The notes under the pieces: generated by a model | Told to the model about the DNA's origin: nothing | Seen by the model: only the letters and a program-made list of their open reading frames with translations | Database searches by the model: none | Position numbers and translations under genes: made by a program | Origin: Clonostachys chloroleuca | Lineage: Eukaryota > Ascomycota > Sordariomycetes > Hypocreales > Bionectriaceae | Direction: 5' to 3' | Assembly: GCA_037952775.1 (NCBI GenBank) | Contig: JBANAY010000004.1 | Location: 7,688,001 to 7,752,000, forward strand | DNA: 64,000 nucleotides | Part shown: positions 22,018-32,735 of the stretch, in pieces | Layout: the number at the start of each line of letters is the position of its first letter | Numbering within the stretch: position 1 is the stretch's first letter

Positions 22018-23759
22018 TCATGCTTTCTCCTTATCAACCCCCACTGTACTCTGGGAAATCGCAGCTTCTACCCCTTCTATCGAGCTCTGTGATCGAGTCA
22101 TCGTGCTTTTAGCTGGAAATATTTTCATGAGAAGAAAATAGGAGACTAGTGACGTAATGAATCCAAAGAGCCAGCTGATACTGTATAAATGTCGGAGGCC
22201 CATGTCGATCGACACGCTGGATGGGCTCACAACCCTAGCCAGCCCTGGGAGTAGAGGGATAAAGACAGAGAAGAAGACCACAAATGCCCTCCAGTTGACA
22301 CCAAACTAAGATTTTATGTGAGCCAGACTTCCTTTTTGGGAGGATAGTGTCTAAACGTACCTTGTTGTAGCGATACTTCCCTTGGGAATCATAGAGCTCA
22401 ATGACATCAAGCTCCTTCCGGCGTACGAGATAATAATCTGCCACCATAATGCCAGCAAAGGGACCAAGAATGATTGCGTAACCTGACATGAAGCTCAGTA
22501 GACTCCCAGCGGCCTTGTTTATCTTCCAGGGCACAAGCCCCCAAGCCCCAACGAGGGAAGCAAAGACCACACCACGACGAATATTAAACCACTTGGGGAA
22601 CAGGGTTGTCATGTCGTTGGCAAAGCTGATTGAGTTGGCGGATATATTGGTGCACACCTGCGCGATCAGCCAAATGACGGCGCAGACGAAAGCGAGAAAT
22701 CGACCGCCGGGCGTAGTTCCCCACGAGGAGACAATCTTCAATGGATCCCATACGTACTGGCCATATATATGGATGGATGCGCCGGTGCAGATGATACCGA
22801 AAAGTGAAACAAACACTTTGAGGAACGGGATAAGGGGCAATTGTATCCATTGCGCCCTGTGACTCTTCGAAAATCGCGAAAAGTCGGGGATGTTGACGGC
22901 GATTGTCGAGTATCCCCCAGTCACAGATGTCAATGTCCCGAGCCACAGCCAGACTCTGTCGGCCCCAAAGACAGTCGGCTGCACTTGAAAGATCTCAATC
23001 GAGCCTCCTGCTCGCAAGCAGGTCCAGATTGTCATACCCAACACCATTGGAGGCACCATAACGGCCTTGGCGAGGAAGAGCCATTGTAGCTTATGGGTAG
23101 GTATGAGGAGCAATGGGAATTGAAAAATATTATAAATGAGGTAGCACACCATGGTCTTTGTCGTAATACCGGCACTTTCAGGTAAGCTGTTAGGTAGTGA
23201 CGCGAAGCTGGGCCATATCGCAACGATGATCGCTTCAATAGAAGAACAGCCACTGTAACCCTGGAGGCTGAACCAGAACAAGGCCAGGATGCATCGGGAG
23301 ACGACAGCAAAGTAGGAAAACCAGTACCCGAAACTTGAGCGAATAACAACAGGGAATGGGATATGGTATTTTGCCCCGATTGCTCCGTTGAGGACGGTAG
23401 GTACAGCGTTGCAAAACCCGGCTAAAAGAGCAATGAGAATCGCATCCGTTGTGCCGAGGCCGTTCAAGATCGTGCTGGAGGCGATCTGCCATCCCGTCAC
23501 ATTAAATAGGTCACTGAACCAGTATCCGGCGAAGGACCAAGCTGTCCATGTCTGCTTTTCTGGAGGAACAGGGTCCTGGTCTGAAAACGCTAAGCATGAA
23601 GTGAGCCCCAGATCTTGCAACACACTTACCTGCGTTTGTCCAAATATAGTCCGGGGCAAGAGAGCTTGTGTTTTTAGGTAACTTCCAGGCCTCTAGAGAT
23701 GTGCTTTTTGCCTTGACTTCTCGCGCCACCATATGTAGGCGCTCCCGTGCGAAGTTCAT
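22018..23759 (-). CDS. NCS1-family permease (nucleobase/allantoin type)
   Basis: Three exons read leftward: 23759-23630, 23580-22361 and 22305-22018, giving 545 residues. The protein is hydrophobic, with about twelve predicted membrane segments. The N-terminus has DLFNVTGWQIASSTILNGLG, in the conserved NCS1 substrate-pocket region, then GAIGAKYHIPFPVVIRSSFG. Later segments include YSTIAVNIPDFSRFSKS, GRFLAF, NSISFANDMTTLFPKW and SGYAIILGPFAGIMVADYYLVRR, the last being very typical of the fungal Fur/uridine/allantoin branch. Family members are proton or sodium symporters for uracil, uridine, allantoin, thiamine or related compounds at the plasma membrane. The exact substrate cannot be told by eye. 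Just upstream lie a leftward Zn2Cys6 regulator and a divergent dioxygenase, which suggests a catabolic group. Splice junctions fall at NA/DQDP and NK/FGVN. Confidence 0.9.
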
Positions 23760-24189
23760 GGTATTGGCGATGTAAGATATAAGTAAGTGAAAGTCTACTT
23801 GCTGAGATTAACATTGTATTCTGATCTGTGAGCTCAGCGTTCCTTATTTGTAGATTTAACTTTGCCGTCCGTGAATTTCGCTGGAGAACTGAGACACTGC
23901 TTATCTTCGGCTGAGAGTTGATTGGCTGTAGATATGTAGTGGAATGGATATTCATCATTCTATGACTCGGCCGAGTTACACACGAGGGAGGGACTGCGGC
24001 TCAGACACAGGGAATTCCCCAACACCACGGCTGGTTTGCCAGATGCCTTATTCTCTAAGTTTGGGGAAGCAGCGAGCCCGTTATGGAGGGAATTATCATT
24101 ACTGTTGGAATTTTGAAATTGAACAGTGGAGATCGTGATTCCTTGAATATCAGAATTAAAGATTAAAAACAAAATTTGGACCTCCGAGA
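23760..24189. other. Intergenic, promoter of NCS1 permease
   Basis: 430 bases lie between the 3' end of the Zn2Cys6 regulator and the permease start. They hold several CGG/CCG triplets around 23970-24030 that could bind a zinc-cluster regulator. No spacing rule can be fixed by eye. Confidence 0.4.
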
Positions 24190-26389
24190 TCAGCTATTGA
24201 CAGAAAAGTCGAGAAATTCATCAAACGTCAGGTTGAATATTCCCATAGCCTCCGAATCATCCTCCTGCATTGTGTTTTCAACCTCCCGGACCAAAGCAGT
24301 GATTTCATCGCTAGTGAAGGACACCCCGGGGGACCTCTCTTCATGCTTCGTTTCTAATAGCCGTCTGACTATAATACCTCCTCGTTTTACCATCTGATTA
24401 AATGGTCCTGATGTTTCTATATGTTGTAGAGCTTGAAGAATGGTCTCTCGGTCCTCAAAGTGTGACTTTGACACATGAGGATCGAATCCGTCATTGCAAC
24501 CGGAGAGGAAAAGATTCAACGACAAAAATATACAGGAACTTAAGAGGTTTGCAGGGATGGTCCAGCTCTCCACTAGCCCGCAGCCCACCGTATCTAGATA
24601 CGTCTTCAGCAGCATGTGTGAAGCACTCAGACATGCGACCTGAGAGTAGTAGTACTTCTTGTCGCTGAAGGATAGGCAAAAGAAAGTACGATGGATTGAC
24701 ATGATCATGTGAGTATACGAGATGCGAAATGTGCGCCATTGAGACTGGACGAAAATTGGGGCCTGTGTAGGGAGACTCTCTGACTTCATCCAAGATGGTA
24801 GATCTCGTCGAAGTGCTATCATCTTCTCGTCAGTCTGCAGTACCATGTTGAACTGCATCTCAGGGGAGATGTTGGCACAAGATGATATCTCGTCAAATAA
24901 TTCTCTTTTGAGGTTTGTAAGCTTTAATTGCAGGAGCATATAGCTTGTTTGCGTCGGTTGTTCAGCTGACAGTGTATTTAGCTGACTATTAACGACCAGA
25001 TCATCCAGAGATTCAGAGCAGTTCAGCGGAGGGGGTGTTTGAGAGTGGTTTAGCTGAATACTGTAGGTATGCTTGAATGAAACAAGGTAAGAGTCCTGGA
25101 TGACAAGAAATGCCCAAACTCGCTTCTTGAGTTCGTGTTGCATCGCGTATTCAGCCGTCTGTTCGCCAGGTGGTCGCTCCTCTAAATTATGTAACTGCAT
25201 GAGCTGAGCAATACAGCAGGCAGACGACAGTAGCGTGATCATTCGGCGCGTGTCTCTTCACATTTATTATTAGCATCCTAGTTTTACAGTATATCTATGA
25301 ATGATGTGCTCACCCAAATGCATATCCACATGGCACAAACATACAAATTGCTTGGAGAGCGTGAACTAAAAGCAGCTTGGAGGTGAACTTCAAGAGACGA
25401 TGCAAGTAGGTTGACTGTGGGACTGCAAGGGGGGACTTACGAGAAGGATTGGCCATGAAGTCTATCTCCTGCAATGAGTTCAGTGCCTTTCTATAAAAGA
25501 ATTTTGCCAAGGATAAAGCATCGTCAATGTTGTGTCGTTGCTCAATATCTTTGGCCATGTAGTAGAATCCTACCTGAACAACCGTTTTAGTATGACTCCA
25601 ATGTGGAAACGAATAATTAGAATAGAATCCGTAACTCACACTCATGGTGGCATAGTACAGCGCGCACCAGGTTCCAGCAGGGGGTTCCTGCTCCCACTGC
25701 ACCTCGGAGCACTCTTGCTCGAAAGTATCCATATGAACAACATTATGCATCCATGCCACACGCTCACGGTGCAGATCAATGATGATCCGCTCATGGTAAG
25801 CTCGGACAAAATCAGTTTCCGTGGAAACCCCAACGCTTCCAAACGATCGTGTTGTCTTTGTTACAACGGCTTGATGGCTGCCCCATACGACGGACTCAAG
25901 CGAGAGTGCCGCTTCTGTGGACACCCTTTGTGGTGGGTGTATATGATCATGTTGGGCCGGAATCTCGGGCGGGACTTCCTCGCTTTGGCTACAGCATGGG
26001 ATATCATCGTTGCTCGGTAGAGGAGAGTTGATCGGCCTAGCATTTTGGATTGAACGGCGGGCCTCGTTTTCGGGATTGGGTCCAAGCACGCTCTGGCCGA
26101 GTGCGGTCGCGTGATTTTGATCTGGCGAGCCTAAGGAAAGGTGGCCTGGTGATAAGGATGATGGTGAGCAGAGGACATTGGGCTCAGAGATCCGGCGCTG
26201 TCTTCTTGTTTTCCGCAACGTCGGGTTTGCTTGCTTGGACAGTACAACTGTTTCTCGGCTGCACTCTTCGGCTGCGCCTCGAGCAATGCATGCAGCACAA
26301 GGAATTTGCTTGGAGCATTTGACTTTGCGGCGCGTGCATTGCTTGCAGGAGGCGGGGGCTCTCTGGGATACTCGATTTCTGCCTGTCAT
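24190..26389 (-). CDS. Zn2Cys6 transcription factor
   Basis: Four exons read leftward: 26389-25640, 25573-25441, 25365-25314 and 25255-24190, giving 666 residues. The zinc cluster is at residues 15-43 with spacing C-X2-C-X6-C-X5-C-X2-C-X8-C (CKQCTRRKVKCSKQIPC and onward). The rest holds the fungal-specific middle homology region, recognisable from RVWAFLVIQDSYLVSFKHTY and ISYTHMIMSIHR. The first two introns (66 and 75 bases) are multiples of three with no in-frame stop. The first has a strong branch site TACTAAAAC, so it is very likely real. The second is less certain. The gene is divergent from the oxygenase at 26733 with 343 bases between the starts, and lies next to the NCS1 permease. It is the natural candidate regulator of both. 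Confidence 0.85.
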
Positions 26390-26732
26390 TGCTGGATCTG
26401 AGATGGAGAGTCAACGCTCCGAGCAAACGTTGAGAGAGAAACTCGGACGAGTCAGAAGACGAGGAATGGGCAAGTCCAGGACCGACTAGGTTGTCTTATC
26501 TCTTGGTGGGCCGCCCTTGGTGCTCAACCCGGCCGAGTTTAGCCCAGCAAACTCACCCGGCTCCATGTTTGGGGCCGATCTCGGCAAGCGTCATGAAAGA
26601 TCAAGGGAGGGAAGTCCCAATGAATTTAACCTATAAGAATGCGTTGGATCAGGCACTAGTAGCGGTATCTCTCGATGCCCAGCCTATCTGCAAAGTATCA
26701 ACGAAGCCTAGATTGACAATATCACCGAGAAA
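26390..26732. promoter_or_regulatory. Bidirectional promoter, regulator / dioxygenase
   Basis: 343 bases separate the divergent start codons of the Zn2Cys6 gene and the dioxygenase. CTATAAGAAT at 26631-26640 is a TATA-like element about 100 bases before the dioxygenase ATG. CCGGCCGAG near 26530 and CCCGGCTCC near 26558 supply CGG/CCG half-sites of the kind zinc-cluster proteins bind. Autoregulation and co-regulation are plausible inferences. Confidence 0.5.
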
Positions 26733-27938
26733 ATGGCAAGCGAAGTCTTTCCAATCATTGATTTATCTCAAGACAACAATTGGCCAGATGCTAAGGGTCC
26801 TGAAATCGTCGAAGCCTGCAAGAAATGGGGTTTCATGATCTTGACGGGCCATGGGATTCCCAAGGATAGCATTGACTCCATGTTTGAGATGGTGAGCACT
26901 GCTGGTTGGAAATACGTTTGTTTCTCAAAAGATTAACACTCGAACCAGCATCAAAGCTTCTGTATGCTTCCAGAAGAGAAAAAGCTCGAGTGCGTTATTG
27001 ACGAACGCCAAATTGGCTACGATTTAAAATGCTCCAAGTACGTTTCTGTGATATACCGCCTGACGGGAAATCTAACCATCTGCCTTTGCACTAGAATCGG
27101 CATGAACGAATGCATGGTATTTGGCGGTGTAAAGGGCGATATTGTTCAGGGAGATAACATCCATCCCTGGTGGGACGCCGAGAAGCGAGCCAAAGTGGAA
27201 GAATTCAAGGAGATGGCTCACAACCTCGGCCTTGAACTGCTCAAAGTGTTTGCTACGTCTTTTGGGCTCGATCCAGAATATTTCACCTCTGCTCACAATA
27301 TGAACCAAGGACCAGGAAGTGTGCTTCGGATGCTACATTATCCAAAGCTGGGCGAGAAGCCCAAGCAGGATTTTCCGCGCCTCTATTCTCATACGGACTG
27401 GGGCTCTTTGACCTTCGTGTGGCCTCGCTCTGGGGGCTGGAAGTCGAGACCCCATCGAAGAGATGGCTCGAAGTTCCATTGATCCCTGACTCCATCGTGG
27501 TCAATGTCGGCGATGCCATGTCTTTGTGGAGTGGGCAGGCTCTAAAGTCCACACTGCACAAAATCTCATTCGACAACCTACCAATTGACCAGACCAGATG
27601 GTCTATGGCCTACTTTGTTAATGCAAATACTCGTACGTTCGAATTATGCTACTTCAGGTTGGGACTGGTCTAACGAACGCGAGATAGATGCGAAGTTGGA
27701 AATCCTGAAGCGAGAGGAGGACGGCAGACTGACACTCTCATCTGACCAGGACACGGTTCTGACGGCGGGCGAATACCACCAAGCTAGACTTTACATGTCG
27801 CAAAAGGAAGATGCAAAGAATAACTGGGTTGGGCAGTCTGATCTATCTATATTGAACACGGCTCATAAGCTTGCTTCTGTCGTTGAAAGGTTGGGTGTTG
27901 CAAATGGGTCCGGCCTGGTAAACTTCTCTCGATCTTGA
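26733..27938 (+). CDS. 2-oxoglutarate/Fe(II) dioxygenase, one frameshift
   Basis: Exons 26733-26891, 26949-27037, 27095-27632 and 27688-27938 encode an isopenicillin-N-synthase-like oxygenase. Visible marks are VFPIIDLS, WGFMILTGHGIP, the iron ligands HxD in LYSHTDWGSLTF, the distal His in STLHKIS, and the 2-oxoglutarate-binding R-x-S in TRWSMAYF. Exon 3 contains a run of five G (27432-27436). Before it the frame reads TFVWPRSGG; after it the conserved LEVETPSKRWLEVP lies one frame over. A sixth G would give a continuous 345-residue protein, the normal family size. An intron at this point would be too short to be real. I annotate it as a gene with one probable sequence error or recent lesion. 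The family oxidises small molecules, including thymine, flavonoids and antibiotics. The neighbouring permease and regulator suggest a catabolic role. Confidence 0.75.
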
Positions 27939-28751
27939 GACTCTACAGCTTCCTTCTAGAGAATCTATCTTGTATTTATAAACTCATCTAGACACTGCCT
28001 ATCTAGAGAAACAGATGGCTTCACCATAATCCCACAGCACTTCTCTCTCTCTCTCTCAACAGAAGCTAATGATACAATCCGAATTTGACATACCGCTGTC
28101 ACATACGACCATACCCGTTCGAAAGCACGCGATCCCGTCCGCTCTCGCCTAGTTAAACGGACGAGGGGCGGATTAGTAGTTGGGTCGGTGACGACCAGCG
28201 AATACCTGCTGTTGTATGTTTTGTTTTTCTTGCTTGTTTTTTTTAGTGTTTAAGGAGAATTTGCAATGGATTCGAGAGTAGCAGTACTTCTTGTCGCTGA
28301 AAGAATGGCAAAATCGAGTATGCGGGATGGTATTGCCAATTGCTCCCATGATCTTGATAGTATTTGGTCTTGCTATGATGTTAGAAGTCAAAGGGTTGTT
28401 GCAGAAAATAATGCAGAGTTGAAGAGTCAGACGTCGATAAATAAATTCAGCTCATCAAGACAACTAATTAATATGGGGCTGTCAATCTCTTTAAAAAATA
28501 GTGCCCTTGAACAGTAGTCTGGGTATGAATTATACTACGTCGTTTCGCTGAAGTTGCATGAGCATCATTTTAGCATTTTGCTCTTCTTTAGTTGAGAATG
28601 ACAGCTTGAATGTGTTTTGATTCACGTTGGGTTTCTTATGCATCCTGGCAGCCAGATGAAGCCTGGACCCCTACAGAATCTATCTACTCCCAGCACGTCT
28701 GAACTTTCGGTCCTAGATAGAGGGCACACGGTACGAAGTTAGAGACCCAGT
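27939..28751. other. Intergenic with a scrap of regulator sequence
   Basis: This region separates the 3' ends of the dioxygenase and the leftward hydrolase. A short CT repeat is present at 28042-28057. The segment 28275-28310 is nearly identical, in the same orientation, to part of the Zn2Cys6 gene around 24639-24675 (coding FSDKKYYYS on the minus strand). It is probably the last trace of a duplicated regulator. No complete gene is seen. Confidence 0.55.
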
Positions 28752-29563
28752 CTATTTTGCTTTATTATTTAGCACATCTCCGACAAATTCGACAATCTTT
28801 TCGACTTCCCGACTACGAAGGAACGCAGAATGACCGCAATCCAACTCGGTGATGGATGCCCCAGCATACTTTGCACACTCTCGTTGGTATTCGGCAGGAA
28901 TTATACGGTCATTCCTGCTGACGAGAAAATATTTATCAATTTTCACCTGCGGAGCTGTACAGATGGGTTCGCACATCAGCGCTTTGGCACTGAGACGCAA
29001 GAGTTGGGCCAGGGCAGGCTGCAGTTTGTCAGGGTCAGAATCGTGATACATTATTTCAGCTGCGCCTTGATGCGTCCACATTTGCGTTACAGGCTTCTAC
29101 GGTCAGTATATATTATCATCTCTCTATGCCTGACGACTAGACTCACATCGAGCACGGGTTTCTCTGGGTCGGCCAAAGCACTTGATAAGATGGGTTTGGT
29201 ATGATCAGGATACGCCGAGATGTAGATCAAGGCCGAGATCCCGCCCAAGAGTCCTTTGACTGTCCGTTCCTCAACGGTATGACCCCAGGTCGCGGCGGTG
29301 GCGGAGATGCCACCGAAACTGTGCCCAATGACTAAAGCCTTGTGTCCTTGATCAAGGTACGGCAAAAGTGATTCGTGTACGCGTGCAACATCATCGTGAT
29401 AATTTTTTTTCTGGGTGGCGTCATCGTAGCCTGAAGTTGCAAGCTGGGGACACACCACGGTATGTCCTTTGGCGGTGAGAGCATCAATGAGATGGCGGTA
29501 GTGCAGTGGTTGATGCCATCCGCCGTGGACGATGCAAATAAGACTGTTTTCGACGGGATGCAT
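28752..29563 (-). CDS. Alpha/beta hydrolase
   Basis: Two exons read leftward, 29563-29147 and 29096-28752, give 253 residues. The fold is shown by ICIVHGGWHQPLHY (oxyanion region, HGGW), the nucleophile elbow GHSFGG at about residues 79-84, the acid in FLVSRNDRIIP, and the catalytic histidine in ELDCGHSAFL. The size matches the small esterase-like family that includes plant methylesterases and fungal homologues. No signal peptide is present, so it is probably cytosolic. The intron uses GTGAGT and could end at either of two AG positions three bases apart; both keep the frame. It sits next to the dioxygenase and could hydrolyse an ester, lactone or amide in the same pathway. That is a positional inference only. 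Confidence 0.85.
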
Positions 29564-32500
29564 TCTTCATGGGCTTGTGGTATCGAAACCTGGGCAAAAT
29601 GAGGGGGGAACAGGGTAGAAAAACTGCGTGTGAGTTATTTTCACGTTTCACATTCTTTTATCTATCCATGTTCACGACCAACCTGACGTAAGATGACAGA
29701 AAACCAGGAGTCTAATAGCAAGGGTCGCAGGTCTGGTCTGCGCTGCGAAGCGGAGCTATTTCTTGCTCGTCGTCCTGCTTATTAATGCTGCCCATTAAGC
29801 TCACCCAAGAAATAACCATGACAACGTTTCCATACGGCCTAGGTAGTCAACGTGTTCTGTGACCACAGTCTGGCAGTAAATCGGATTTTGGGCAACTAAA
29901 TCCCAAGAGGGTGGATAGATCCGTAGGGGCAGCCGGGGAGCTTATTTTATGGGGAGATGTGATTGTTTTGCGTTCATTCTTTTTTGTGAAACTGTCATAG
30001 TCACGTAAATGTTTTGGCTCGACTTTCCTGTTTCTTCTATCGCCCCTTTTTCTTTTAAAAAGAAATTATAACGGTCCCAAGAAGATCTTATCACGCAAAA
30101 GACCAACAAGACCCGTCCAGAGCGACATTAGTTCTTGTCACTTCATCGTCGGAAGGAGAAAACACTCTCAGATGATGATTTTACTATATTCTTTCACTAG
30201 TACTATCCTGATGCAAGCAATTCAAAGTGCAATAAAACACGGCGTGTAGGGCAAATTGGTTGCTCGACAAAGCACAGAGTGTATTGATAATAAAAACTGT
30301 GTGCTCCGATTCGATCTGGCCTCGACCAGTGACAATAGCGTACACTGTTCCGTGCGCTGCCAGCTACCAGACAGATGTCACGGCAGTCACATCAGTTTGC
30401 AGTCAACGTGCGGACCACCCGGTAACACACATATACATAGCCAGCCAAGGCCACGGCAGACACCGGGTCAAGAAGCGCTTTACGGAGTCTGGCGAGGTGC
30501 CTCCGACCTCCCAGATTCAATCCTAGAAAGCATTCTTTTACCTTCACGGGATACAAACGGCCGTCCTCGACCTCTAAGATTTAATATCAAGAGCCTTCTG
30601 TTACTATCTCAGGCTTCAAGCAACCACCATCGTCTACTAATACAAAGTCAAGGAAGGGCGCTATGTCCACCGTGCTTTCTAATTCTAGTCACTACTCTAC
30701 CACTGTATTGATCGCAGAAACAGAGACACGAAAAATTCCTGCTCGGACGCCAAACGGCGTATCAAGCGGTGGCTAGATGGAGAAGACTGATGCGAAGAGA
30801 TCCAGGACGACACATGTGCCAGATTACTCACCAACCCATAGAGAATGATGAGAAGCAAACTCAAGTGGTGACAGAGAGCACGTAAACAACCCCAACGTCA
30901 AAATTGGCCATCGTGAGTAGAGCAAGCCCTCCATTGAGTGTTGGTCATTAGAACCCATCCTTCATGATTGTCTTAAGTAATATTCTTGTTGTCTTTTTGA
31001 TTTTGATGTAAACTAGACTATTATTTGCTGTAAATTCAATAATAGTATTTGTGTGTACTAGTTCAGGATCCCTATTAATAGACCACTATACTTCTTACAT
31101 ATAACAATTACTTAATAACTATTAATAGTATATATTAGGGAAAATTCGTATCAGTAACATTAACAGGGAGGAGATAGGGAAGTTACTGCATGTACGAGTT
31201 TTTTGCCTCCTCTTTTCAAAGCTAGGTTCGTCGGTAGTCATTGACGCTGATATGGAAATTGGCCTCGCTGACTGTGGAGTTCTTGTAAGTATAGCCATCC
31301 CTATTCAATCACTCAAGCATAACTTCAATTACCGCTGCCCCCATGAATACTTTTCTTTCTTTCTGCCAGCTATAAACTCATAAATATTTCCGTAGAGATG
31401 CCCAACTGTTGCCTCCGTATTTCTGCACCACTTCTCTGGCCATTTGAGTGGAAATGGAGCTTGGTAGGCTCCTAGTTGAAGACGTAGCGTTCTATCAATT
31501 GCTTTCATTATTAGAATTGTACCTTGCCTTAATTAGCGTAGGTAAAAACTTATGGATACCGAATCAAGCACGGAGTCCGCATTATTACGCCTTCCTCGGT
31601 GTTAGCTTAGGTGTAAAACACATGCGATGAAGCATGAATGAACGTCGTCGCCAGGAACGGCAAGACGCTGTGCTTCGATGGTCATTATATTGCTAACCTC
31701 GGCATGTTTCACGGTAGAAAGGGCTAAAAGTGGATGAAAGTGCCTCTCTACGACCAGGACATATCAAATACCGATGACCACCTGTAGGTCTTAGTTAATC
31801 CCAGTTGTTATCTCTTTTCTGGTCGAGTATGTCGCTGCATGTCGCTGTCTCCCTGTTATTTGCTGGCCACGCCACACACAGGCAGATAGCATGTTTTATC
31901 GAACGACTAGTTTTGCCGTATTTTCTAATAACGTAACCCTTTATAGCCTGGATCTACACACTGCCTCATACCGCAATCGCTCTCCTTCCCAACTTGGTTA
32001 TACCTCCGCTGGAGACTGTGAGCAATGGGTGCGCTATCAGTACGTGAAGGCGAATAGCAAGCATTTGATGCTACACTAACTGTAGTGGAGGCGGTTGTGC
32101 GAGAGGAGGATTTTTGTCAAAATGCTCTAGGCGAGCCTCGAGGCGATACTCATAACTCCATTCACTTCGACATCGTGAATAGCTTTCCATTGCGAATAAA
32201 ATGTTTGGACAAGAAAACCTCAGTTAAATTTTGCGGCGCATAATTGCTAGCTAGCGAAGTACGCATATTGTCCGTCGTTCGAAAGAAGACGCGTAGGTAA
32301 AAAGGATGCTAATGCCTCAACACCAGCCCTGACGTTTGTAGGTGACTACCCTTTGCTCGACAAATGTCTACTCTAGAGTCCTTTTGATATGCTGGCACTC
32401 AGTCTATAGGCGACTTGTTTTAGTACCGCAGAAGATAACGGGGATCCAGAGACAGGTTTCCCCAGCAGAATGCCGGGTTTCATTTCATTCTGACGCATTT

Positions 32501-32735
32501 ACCCCTCAATACTCGGAACCAAAGAAACTTGTTCCGAGATGATACCAATGGAAGAAATAGGTTCCGGTGCTCTGTACTCTTAATGAGAGGCTGGGTCTAT
32601 TATAAAAGGACCTCGGGACCTTCTTACTTTCCATGTATATTATCAAGATAGGAGCTCTGTTAATCACAAAATTATTCCGAAGATGCTCAAGGTCTGACAG
32701 TGGCACACTGAACTTCTATATCAATTCTATTCAAT
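29564..32735. other. 3.2 kb without a supported gene
   Basis: This is a long non-coding interval. A frame at 30256-30711 has no ATG at its start and no motif. The segment 30960-31140 is very AT-rich with short palindromic units such as ACTATTAATAGT, suggesting eroded repetitive DNA. Frames at 31448-31630 and 31891-32079 are short and unsupported. The right end holds the lipase promoter. Confidence 0.45.
32600..32608 (+). promoter_or_regulatory. TATA box of the lipase gene
   Basis: TTATAAAAG lies 130-136 bases upstream of the ATG at 32736, in a reasonable position for a fungal TATA element with a 5' leader of about 100 bases. Confidence 0.5.

Noticed and set aside
27095..27632. Tiny intron to explain the frame change in the dioxygenase
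   Set aside because: The only GT..AG pair near the break would give an intron of about 27 bases, too short to splice, and would delete part of the conserved region.
30256..30711. 151-codon frame in the long intergenic interval
   Set aside because: It starts with TTG, has no ATG context, no conserved motif and no splice structure, and overlaps another unsupported frame.
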